Shown one piece after another: positions 43,842-50,874 of a DNA stretch of 64,000 bases. How positions within the stretch are numbered: the first letter of the stretch is position 1; every line of letters begins with the position of its first letter. The position numbers and the translations under genes are program-made. A model generated the notes under the pieces. It ran no database searches. It was not told the DNA's origin and saw only the letters and a program-made list of their open reading frames with translations. Source of the DNA: CALHVX01 sp039198065 (GTDB taxonomy: Bacteria; Pseudomonadota; Gammaproteobacteria; Pseudomonadales; Azotimanducaceae); NCBI GenBank assembly GCA_039198065.1, contig JBCCTU010000011.1, positions 62,001 through 126,000 of the forward strand, in the 5' to 3' direction.

Positions 43842-44089
43842 ATCAATCACCTGAGGCAACGCCACAGCGTCGCCAACCTGCGGGCGGAAAGCGTTCCTCG
43901 CCTGGGCTGTCGCGGTGGTCTTCACGGTGGTTTGTGGCCGTGCTCTTCCTGCCACCGCTGATGGCCGTTGTGATGGGTGTCGTACTGATGACCCTGGCGA
44001 CCCGGGTCGACACGACCCGGGTCGCTACGGAAGCGACACCGCTTTCCAAAACCAGTTGGCGAACCGAGCACAAGGAGGCCACGAAGTGA
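43838..44089 (+). CDS. small single-span membrane protein in the ccoH position
   Basis: An 83-aa protein with a basic N-terminal tail (QRRQPAGGKRSSPGLSRW), one membrane helix (WFVAVLFLPPLMAVVMGVVL) and a short polar end. Its position between ccoG and ccoI is that of ccoH (FixH), an oxidase-assembly factor of about 150-170 aa. The usual CcoH periplasmic domain and its YYKEGLAIN motif are absent. It may be a truncated or replaced CcoH, or an unrelated assembly peptide. It overlaps ccoG by 4 nt and ccoI by GTGA. Confidence 0.72.
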   Translation: MNQSPEATPQRRQPAGGKRSSPGLSRWSSRWFVAVLFLPPLMAVVMGVVLMTLATRVDTTRVATEATPLSKTSWRTEHKEATK

Positions 44090-46284
44090 GCGCAACGACG
44101 CTAGTCGTTGATGACATGCACTGCGGGGCCTGCGTATCTAAAGTCGAACGCGCGCTCGAGGCCGCGGGCTGGATCGAGTCCGTGCTGGTCAATCCGTTCA
44201 ACCGTCGCGTCTACATTACCCACGCCGACGAGCAGGACCCCATCGCACTGGTGCGCTTGGTCGAAGAGCTCGGTTTTTCGCCGCAGCTGCTCGAGCACAA
44301 GGCGGACGAAGAGCGTGCCCTGGCGGCGGCGGAATGGAAGCGCATTGGTACGGCGGGAATCTGCGCCATGCAGGGCATGATGCTGGCCCTGGCCCTCTAC
44401 TTTGGCGAGTTCTGGGGCATGACCGAGGCCATGCGCGCGCTGCTTGCCTACGCCTCGATGCTGCTCACGATCCCCTTGGTCGGGTACTGCGCTCAACCCT
44501 TCTTCACCGGGGCGCTGCGGTCGCTGCGCCGCGGGGTGTCCATGGACGTGCCGATCGCGCTGGCCATAACCGTTGCCTTCGCGGTCAGTGTCCAGCACAC
44601 GGTCGCTGGTGAGGGTGCACTGTACTTCGATTCCGTCGGCATGTTTGTGTTCCTGCTGTTGCTCGCGCGGCGCTACGACTCCCGCTTGCGCCGAGAGCTG
44701 TCGGCGGAGGATCGGCTGCAGCAATTGCTGCCGGATACGCTGTGGCGTCTTGACGACGGTGCGGCAACGGAGATTCCGGCGGCGGCGATGGCAGTGGGAG
44801 ATGAGCTCTGGATCGGCGAAGGGAGCGTTGTGCCGACGGATGGGACATTGCTCTACGCGACAGCCATGCTTGATGAGTCGAGTCTGTCGGGGGAAGCCGA
44901 CTGGGTAACCCGCAAGAAGGGCGAGACCGTGTACGCGGGGACGTTCAATCGCGGTGCGGCGTTTTGCATGCGGGCCGAACGGCTGCCGGAACAAAGCCGG
45001 GCGGCAGAGATACAGTCGCTCTCGGCACGGATCAGTCTCGATAAGGCGCCGGTGGCGCGCCTCGCCGACCGCCTGGCCACCGTGTTCGTACCGACCGTAC
45101 TGTTCCTCGCGGCGGCAACCTACGGACTGCACCGCCTCGGTTGGCTTGGCAGCGATCCGGATAGCGCGCTTAGTGCGGCCCTCGCCGTACTGATCGTGTC
45201 TTGTCCCTGCGCCTTGGCGTTGGCCATTCCCGCGGCGACCGCTGCCGCGCTCATTCGCGCTCGACGCCTTGGCGTGTTGCTGGCGGACAGCAGCTTGCTC
45301 GAGCTGCTGCCGAAGGTACGCCAGGTGCTGCTCGACAAGACCGGTACCTTGCTGGCACCGGATCCGGTGCTAACGGACGTCGTGGTCTGCAGTCGCTACC
45401 GTGCGGACAGCTGCTACCGTCTCGCTGTCGCGCTGCAGCGGCATTCGAATCATCCCATCGCCCACGCATTCCGGGCGCTCGCCCTCGACACGGCGGTTAC
45501 CGTGCGGAGTGGTGAGACCGCCTTCGAGGAACTGCCGACGGCGGTTCAATCGGTGAGCAGCCATGCCGGTCTGGGGCTGGTGGGGGAGATTGAAACGGGC
45601 AGCGGCGCGGTGGTTGAAACGCGCCTTGGCAGCGCGGCGCACTGTTCGGTCAAGTTCGCCGACCGACCGCAAACGGTCTACCTGTCCGTGAACGATGAAC
45701 TCGTCGCCTGCTTTACCCTCAGCTATCAGCTGCGCGATGACGCGAAGCGGGCCACGCAGCGGTTGCGGCAGGACGGTTGCAGCCTGGCAGTTCTGAGCGG
45801 CGATTCCGAGGCTGCCTGTCGGCAGCTCAGCGCAGCACTCGATCTCGAAGCGATTGGGGAACTGACGCCGGAAGCTAAGCAGCAGCAACTCAAGAGCCGA
45901 CGCGACGCTGCTGACGGGAGCGGGGCGGTCATGTTCGTCGGCGACGGCATCAACGATTCCCTCGCGTTTGCTGAGGCGGATATCGCCGTTGCAACACTCG
46001 AAACCACCGATTTCGTACAGGCGAACGCCGATGCGGTGCTGCTCAGCCGTCGCCTCGAATGTGTGCCGGATCTGTTTGCGTTGGCGCACCGGGTCCGCCG
46101 CGTGATGCATCAGAATCTGGCCTGGGCCTTGGGCTACAACCTGATCGCCATTCCCCTGGCGATGGCCGGATGGGTCCCACCCTGGCTGGCGGCCGTGGGT
46201 ATGGCCTGCAGTTCACTCATTGTGCTGGGTAACGCCACGCGGTTACTCCGCTTCGAACCATCCGCTACGGGGTCGGTGACCTGA
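44086..46284 (+). CDS. ccoI: copper-transporting P-type ATPase CcoI (FixI)
   Basis: P1B-type copper ATPase for cbb3 assembly, 732 aa. The GTG start at 44086 has AAGGAGG upstream. Order: N-terminal metal-binding domain (DDMHCGACVSKVERAL), helices, actuator loop (LDESSLSGEADWV), CPC metal site (VLIVSCPCALALAIP), phosphorylation DKTGTLL, nucleotide-site HP (SNHPIAHAF), hinge GDGINDSLAFAEAD. The TGE of actuator domains is SGE here, as in many CcoI. It supplies Cu(I) to the oxidase catalytic subunit. ccoS starts in its stop (TGATG). Confidence 0.96.
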   Translation: MSATTLVVDDMHCGACVSKVERALEAAGWIESVLVNPFNRRVYITHADEQDPIALVRLVEELGFSPQLLEHKADEERALAAAEWKRIGTAGICAMQGMMLALALYFGEFWGMTEAMRALLAYASMLLTIPLVGYCAQPFFTGALRSLRRGVSMDVPIALAITVAFAVSVQHTVAGEGALYFDSVGMFVFLLLLARRYDSRLRRELSAEDRLQQLLPDTLWRLDDGAATEIPAAAMAVGDELWIGEGSVVPTDGTLLYATAMLDESSLSGEADWVTRKKGETVYAGTFNRGAAFCMRAERLPEQSRAAEIQSLSARISLDKAPVARLADRLATVFVPTVLFLAAATYGLHRLGWLGSDPDSALSAALAVLIVSCPCALALAIPAATAAALIRARRLGVLLADSSLLELLPKVRQVLLDKTGTLLAPDPVLTDVVVCSRYRADSCYRLAVALQRHSNHPIAHAFRALALDTAVTVRSGETAFEELPTAVQSVSSHAGLGLVGEIETGSGAVVETRLGSAAHCSVKFADRPQTVYLSVNDELVACFTLSYQLRDDAKRATQRLRQDGCSLAVLSGDSEAACRQLSAALDLEAIGELTPEAKQQQLKSRRDAADGSGAVMFVGDGINDSLAFAEADIAVATLETTDFVQANADAVLLSRRLECVPDLFALAHRVRRVMHQNLAWALGYNLIAIPLAMAGWVPPWLAAVGMACSSLIVLGNATRLLRFEPSATGSVT

Positions 46285-46433
46285 TGGAAATTCTTGCTTT
46301 ACTCGTGCCGCTCTCGCTGGTGCTCGTAAGCGCGGCTCTCTGGGCGCTGCGCTGGGCGGCGGATCACGAACAGTTCGACGATTTGGACAAACACGGTATG
46401 GATCTTTTCAGTGAAGGAGACGAATCGCTATGA
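46284..46433 (+). CDS. ccoS: cbb3 oxidase maturation protein CcoS
   Basis: A 49-aa protein: one membrane helix (LALLVPLSLVLVSAALWAL) followed by the family tail with WAADHEQFDDLDKHG and FSEGDE. CcoS is needed for heme insertion into CcoN. Overlaps ccoI by one base and the next gene by 4 nt. Confidence 0.95.
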   Translation: MEILALLVPLSLVLVSAALWALRWAADHEQFDDLDKHGMDLFSEGDESL

Positions 46434-47035
46434 GCATTCCCTTTTTGACCGCGCTCAAAGTGGCGTTTTTGCCTGGCTCGGGCTGGGTGTCCGCAGGCAA
46501 AGGTGAGCCCAACTTCTGGTCCGTGCTGTTGATGCAGACCGTTCCTATGGCGCTTGTGCCCGCTGTCTGCTGGTACATCGGTACGTCGCAGATTGGCTGG
46601 ACCATCGGTGATCAAACCATGCGATTGACCGCCGAAAGCGCGCTTGCGATCTGCGTGCTCTTCTTCCTCGCCATGGTTGCCGGCGTGCTGTTCCTTGGCT
46701 TCATGGTGCGCTGGATGAGCACGTCTTACGGTCGCGAGAGCGACTACGCGACGAGCTTTGCGTTGATCAGCTATACGGCAACCCCATTCTTTCTCGGCGG
46801 CGTGATCGGTTTATTCCCAAGCCTCTGGTTCGATCTGCTCGCTGGCACGGCGATCGGCTGCTACTGCGTGTACCTGCTCTACCTGGGTGTCAGCCCGATG
46901 ATGAAGGTTCGCCCGGAACGCGGTTTTCTCTACGCCAGCGCCGTGTTTGCCGTAGCGCTGGTGTCAATCGTTGGTCTGCTGACCGCGACGGCGCTGCTGT
47001 GGGAAGTGGGCCCGGCGCCGGAGTATCGATACTAA
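46430..47035 (+). CDS. Yip1 family membrane protein at the end of the cco operon
   Basis: A 201-aa, five-helix inner membrane protein of the Yip1/YIP1-domain group: LTALKVAFLPGSGWVSAGKGE at the start is the family opening, and YTATPFFLGGVIGLFPSLW and YLLYLGVSPMMKV are conserved. Function is unknown; in some proteobacteria Yip1 proteins lie beside respiratory gene clusters. It overlaps ccoS by 4 nt, so it is co-translated and may help membrane assembly. The next gene is convergent; no terminator hairpin was seen. Confidence 0.82.
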   Translation: MSIPFLTALKVAFLPGSGWVSAGKGEPNFWSVLLMQTVPMALVPAVCWYIGTSQIGWTIGDQTMRLTAESALAICVLFFLAMVAGVLFLGFMVRWMSTSYGRESDYATSFALISYTATPFFLGGVIGLFPSLWFDLLAGTAIGCYCVYLLYLGVSPMMKVRPERGFLYASAVFAVALVSIVGLLTATALLWEVGPAPEYRY

Positions 47036-47102
47036 TCACGACTAGTCGCTACTGACCGCTACTAACGGGGCGCGGAACGGCCTGAAAGGAAACGACCGCC
47101 GT

Positions 47103-47819
47103 TTACCAGCGCTCCTGGCTAGTCCGCACATCGACCTCGAAACTCCAGGCCCGCGGTGGCTGCCGATAAAGAAACTCGAAGGCGTCGGCGATGCCTTCGA
47201 GACTGATCGTTCCGGCCTCACCGAGCTTGGCCGCGTACTCGGGAAAGCCGAGTTCGATCTTGTCGCCGCCGACGGGACCATCGATCACCACGTGGCCGAC
47301 ATGAATGTTGTGCTCGGCGTACTCCTTAGCCATGGCCTGGGCCAGGTTGCGCAGTGCGCCTTTGCTGGCGTTAAAGGCGCCGAAGTTTTTCCGCCCGCGG
47401 AGCGATGCGCTGGCACCGGTGTAGAGCAGCGTTCCACCTCCCTCTTTCATCATCCGATTGACCGTCGCTCGGCCGAACAAAAATCCCCCGACGGGACCCA
47501 GCCTAAGACTCTGCTCAAAGTAGTCGAGGGACATGTCGCTGATCCGTCCCGGCGTGTTGTTGCCGACGTTGTAGATCGCGAGTTCCAGCGTACCGGGTAC
47601 TGCATCGATCAGGGCTGCCACCGCCGATTCGTCGGTGGCATCGCATACTGCTGGGGTGCAGGTGCCTCCGTTGGTCTCGATCTCTGCGGCAACCGTTGCT
47701 AGGGACTCGGCAGTGCGACCACCCAGGACGATGTGCAGATCATGGCCCGCAAATCGCCGGGCTAGCGTTGCACCGAGGCCCTTGCTGGGCCCGACGCCGA
47801 GAACGACAGCAGCTTTCAT
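47103..47819 (-). CDS. SDR family protein with Phe in place of the catalytic Tyr
   Basis: Short-chain dehydrogenase-like protein, 238 aa. The NADP loop is GVGPSKGLGATLARRF; NVGNN and TGASASLRG (Ser) are present. At the active-site YxxxK position it reads FGAFNASKGALRNLAQ, so Tyr is Phe while Lys is kept. This variant is shared by a recognisable subgroup of proteobacterial SDRs (end part HVVIDGPVGG), so it is a family trait and not a recent loss. Reductase activity is doubtful. Same strand as, and downstream of, the esterase gene, with 39 nt between. Confidence 0.85.
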   Translation of the reverse strand: MKAAVVLGVGPSKGLGATLARRFAGHDLHIVLGGRTAESLATVAAEIETNGGTCTPAVCDATDESAVAALIDAVPGTLELAIYNVGNNTPGRISDMSLDYFEQSLRLGPVGGFLFGRATVNRMMKEGGGTLLYTGASASLRGRKNFGAFNASKGALRNLAQAMAKEYAEHNIHVGHVVIDGPVGGDKIELGFPEYAAKLGEAGTISLEGIADAFEFLYRQPPRAWSFEVDVRTSQERW

Positions 47820-47857
47820 GGCGGATTCTCCCGGTGGGTGGTGCGTTAGTCCTTGGG

Positions 47858-48787
47858 TCAGGCGTTGAGCGCCTCTTTGATTCGGGTACAGGCGAGCGAG
47901 AGCACCGGTTGAACGGCCTTGAAGCTGGTGCCCATGGACAGGAAGTCGTGCAGCAGCCCGGGGGCACAGTGATAGTGCGCGCGTGTTCCGGCGGCTTCGA
48001 GGGCAGCTGCGTAGGCGGCACCCTCGTCCCGCAGCGGATCGAACTCGGCGGTCAGGACGAAGGCTGGCGCTAGGCTGCCGTGGTTGTTGGCCCGCAGCGG
48101 CGAAGCGTCCGCCACGCTGCGAGCGTTGCTGTCGGCCAGATAGTGGTTCCAGAACCAGGCCATGGTTGCCGTTTCAAGCATTTTCCCGGTGCCGTTTTCA
48201 CTGTAGGACGGGTAGCTGAAGTCGCAGTCGACGACCGGGTAGGCGAGAAACTGCAGCGCCAGCGCCGGACCACCGCTGTCCCGGGCACGCAGCGCAGTCA
48301 CTGCGGCCAGGTTGCCGCCGGCACTCTCGCCGCCGACCGCAAGGCGACCGTTGCCGCCGAGGGCAGCCTGGTGTTCACCACACCACTGCACCGCGGCCCA
48401 GCAGTCCTCGACGGCCGCCGGAAAAGGATGCTCGGGGGCGAGGCGGTAGTCCACGGAGACCACCACGCACTTCGCTTCACGACAGATCATGCGACACACA
48501 CCGTCGGCGGTCTCGAGATCGCCAATGACCCAGCCGCCGCCGTGGAAGAACACCAACACCCCGGTCGGGCCGGTGTTTCCTGGCCAGTAGATCCGCAGGG
48601 GCACGGTCGAGCCGTCGGCGCTCGTGCAGGACCGGTCTCCGATCCGGCCCACCGCGAGCTCTGCCAGTGGCGGTCGCATCATCCGGTACACCGCTCGGGC
48701 GTCCGAGGGAGCCAACTCCGTTAACGCCGGTCCGGGATTGGCCGCTAGCTGCTCCAGCAGCGCTTGATACTCGGGTGCCATTGGCAT
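47858..48787 (-). CDS. HSL-type alpha/beta hydrolase (esterase/lipase)
   Basis: Hormone-sensitive-lipase family (family IV) esterase, 309 aa from ATG 48787 with GGGGAG upstream. The oxyanion motif HGGGWVIGD, DYRLAPEHPFPAAVED, nucleophile Ser in GGESAGGNLAAV, Asp in TAEFDPLRDEG and His in PGLLHDFLSMG are all in place. It hydrolyses short- to medium-chain esters, cytoplasmic as no signal peptide is seen. It probably shares a transcript with the downstream SDR-like gene. Confidence 0.92.
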   Translation of the reverse strand: MPMAPEYQALLEQLAANPGPALTELAPSDARAVYRMMRPPLAELAVGRIGDRSCTSADGSTVPLRIYWPGNTGPTGVLVFFHGGGWVIGDLETADGVCRMICREAKCVVVSVDYRLAPEHPFPAAVEDCWAAVQWCGEHQAALGGNGRLAVGGESAGGNLAAVTALRARDSGGPALALQFLAYPVVDCDFSYPSYSENGTGKMLETATMAWFWNHYLADSNARSVADASPLRANNHGSLAPAFVLTAEFDPLRDEGAAYAAALEAAGTRAHYHCAPGLLHDFLSMGTSFKAVQPVLSLACTRIKEALNA

Positions 48788-48986
48788 GGTGCTCTCCCCA
48801 TCCTGCTTCACAAGGCTCGGTTATACTGATTACAAGAGACGGCAGCCAGCCAAGGGCGGTCGCGGGCCCTTGAAAACGCAACATCGGGCCGCACCATCAA
48901 GTGGTCAGACTAGGCAGCCAGGCCGTCATGTACGCCCAAAACCGGTCAGACTGTCCCGAACAGCAGACCACAGCACGGATCAGACG

Positions 48987-49607
48987 ATGCAGAACCCCCG
49001 ATTCCCCCAAGCCGCCGGGCTGAGCCTGGATGGCGAACCAAACCTGGCGGACGCCGCTAAGCAGTTCAACCTGGCCGAGAACTCGCTGTTCAGCAAACGT
49101 ACGCTGACCCTCTATGGAGAGGTTAACCAGGAGGTCGCGCGGCGGTTGTGCGAAAAGCTGCTGGCGCTGTCTTTTGAGTCGGATGACCCGATCACGCTGT
49201 TTATCAGTTCACCGGGCGGACACGTCGAGTCTGGCGATTCGGTCTATGACATGATCCAGTTCATCAAGCCCGTCGTGCGCACCGTTGGAACCGGCTGGGT
49301 TGGAAGTATCGCGACGCACATTTATCTGGCGGCCGAGCGGGAAAACCGACTCTGTTTGCCGAACACGCGGTTCCTGATTCACCAACCGGCGGGTGGTATG
49401 GGCGGCGACGCATCGGATATTGAGATCCACGCTCGCGAGATCCTGAAGACACGGGAACGCATCAACGCGGTCATCGCCGAGCGCACCGGTCAGCCGATCG
49501 AGAGAATCACCGAAGACACGGCCCGGGACTTCTGGATGAGCCCGGAAGAGTCGATCGAATACGGCATCGTCGGCCGCATCATCCGCAGCGTCGACGAGCT
49601 CGGCTAG
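48987..49607 (+). CDS. clpP: ClpP family serine protease
   Basis: ATP-dependent Clp protease proteolytic subunit-like protein of 206 aa. Start taken at MQNPRFPQAAG (48987). The catalytic triad is Ser in GTGWVGSIATHIYLA, His in FLIHQPAGGMGG, and Asp in TARDFWMSPEESIEYG. ITLFISSPGGHVESGDSVYD is the conserved strand. The Ser loop differs from the usual MGAFLLAAG-type sequence, indicating a ClpP paralogue. No clpX, clpA or tig lies nearby, so it is not the main clpP locus. It may mix with another ClpP or have a special substrate. Confidence 0.88.
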   Translation: MQNPRFPQAAGLSLDGEPNLADAAKQFNLAENSLFSKRTLTLYGEVNQEVARRLCEKLLALSFESDDPITLFISSPGGHVESGDSVYDMIQFIKPVVRTVGTGWVGSIATHIYLAAERENRLCLPNTRFLIHQPAGGMGGDASDIEIHAREILKTRERINAVIAERTGQPIERITEDTARDFWMSPEESIEYGIVGRIIRSVDELG

Positions 49608-49650
49608 AAGAGCTCGGCTGGAAGAGCTCGGCTGGAAGAGCTCGGCTGAT
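49596..49650. repeat. 14-bp direct repeat x4 spanning the clpP stop codon
   Basis: Four tandem copies of gagctcggct(a/g)gaa. The first copy contains the last codons and the TAG of clpP; the others follow directly. Since 14 is not a multiple of 3 the added copies lie out of frame. Same arrangement as the 13-bp repeat at the glycosylase gene end. Confidence 0.9.
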
Positions 49651-49660
49651 ACCCCACCGA

Positions 49661-50716
49661 TCAGCGTCGGCTGAGCAGGTCTCGGAATAGAGTCAGGTAG
49701 CTCGAGGTAATCACGGCGGCCGAATAGTTTGCCGCGTATTCCTGAGCGCCGGCTTTCGCGAGCCGTTTGCGCAGCTGCGGGTCGCCGAGCACCGCACTCA
49801 GGGCGTCGGTTAGCGGCGCGGGTTCATCAACGGGCGTAATGATCCCCGTGCGATCGTGGTCGATCGCTTCCCCGGGCCCCTGTGAATCGGTGGCCACGAT
49901 CGGGCAGCCGGCAAACCAACTCTCCATGACGATACTGCCCAAGCCCTCGTGGCGCGATGGGCACACGAACGCATCCGCGGTCTTCATCAACGCCACCACA
50001 TCGGTGCGCCAGCCGAGCCAACGAATGCGATCGGCGATTCCCAGCCGTCGTGCCTGGTCCTGAAGTCGATCCTGCTCCGGCCCTTCCCCAGCGATCCAAA
50101 GCGTCGCGTCGGGAACCTGAACGAATGCATCGAGTAGTGTGTCGTAGGCTTTGTTGACGTGCAGGCGACCCGCGGCCAACAGCAGCGGTCGGCCAGGATC
50201 GGTCTCAAAGCTGTTTCGGGGCACGGGCTCCACGGGCGTTTCGTCGGCGAAGTTCGGAATATGGAACACGCGATCGGTGGGGAAACCGCCATCGATCATG
50301 TGTTTGCAGATGCCTTTGCTGATGCCTATCCAGTAATCGGCATGGCGGTAGTACTTGAGGTCGTAGTAGTGGCCCAGGCGGCACACCAGCGTGTAATCCC
50401 CAACTGGAGTAAGACCGCTGGCTCGGTTCATGTACGTGAGTACCAGGTCTGGTGCCAGCCGCGTGAGCGCGCGGCGATAGCGGAGCCGATCATCGAGGCG
50501 TAGCGCCGAGCCAAAGCGGAAGGTCTGAATGGGGACCCGGCTCTGGCGAAGCTGGCTTTCCCGCGCGGCGTTCGGGCGGGTGAACGCGTGATGGGCCATG
50601 CTCCCATCGTCAGCAAGTCGACAGACCAGCCGGGTGTAGAAATTCTCTGCACCGCCTACCGGCGCTCCTGCGAGCGCGTGAACGATCGTCGCGGTGGCTG
50701 TGCTGATATCGGTCAT
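49661..50716 (-). CDS. glycosyltransferase family 4-like
   Basis: GT-B glycosyltransferase of 351 aa. N-domain IVHALAGAPVGGAENFYTRL with the GGAE acceptor motif; donor domain with LLLAAGRLHVNKAYDTLLD, LWIAGEGPEQDRLQ and CPSRHEGLGSIVMESWFAG, the latter holding the EX7E nucleotide-sugar motif. The closing IVATDSQGPGEAIDHDRTG is typical. It transfers a sugar from a nucleotide donor, probably for LPS or exopolysaccharide. It stands alone between clpP and the RND pump. Confidence 0.9.
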   Translation of the reverse strand: MTDISTATATIVHALAGAPVGGAENFYTRLVCRLADDGSMAHHAFTRPNAARESQLRQSRVPIQTFRFGSALRLDDRLRYRRALTRLAPDLVLTYMNRASGLTPVGDYTLVCRLGHYYDLKYYRHADYWIGISKGICKHMIDGGFPTDRVFHIPNFADETPVEPVPRNSFETDPGRPLLLAAGRLHVNKAYDTLLDAFVQVPDATLWIAGEGPEQDRLQDQARRLGIADRIRWLGWRTDVVALMKTADAFVCPSRHEGLGSIVMESWFAGCPIVATDSQGPGEAIDHDRTGIITPVDEPAPLTDALSAVLGDPQLRKRLAKAGAQEYAANYSAAVITSSYLTLFRDLLSRR

Positions 50717-50874
50717 TGCATCGAAGCGGTCGCTTTCTTTTCCGGCTCAGCGTAGTCCCTAGATGAGCTCCCAGGCCCGTCGAGCGCCGTCAAGGCCTGC
50801 CGGCGGCTACCCGCAGGCGTTGTTCGATCGTGCAGTCGCGTAGCTGCTAGTAGGTGCGAACGCACGTTCGCAGT

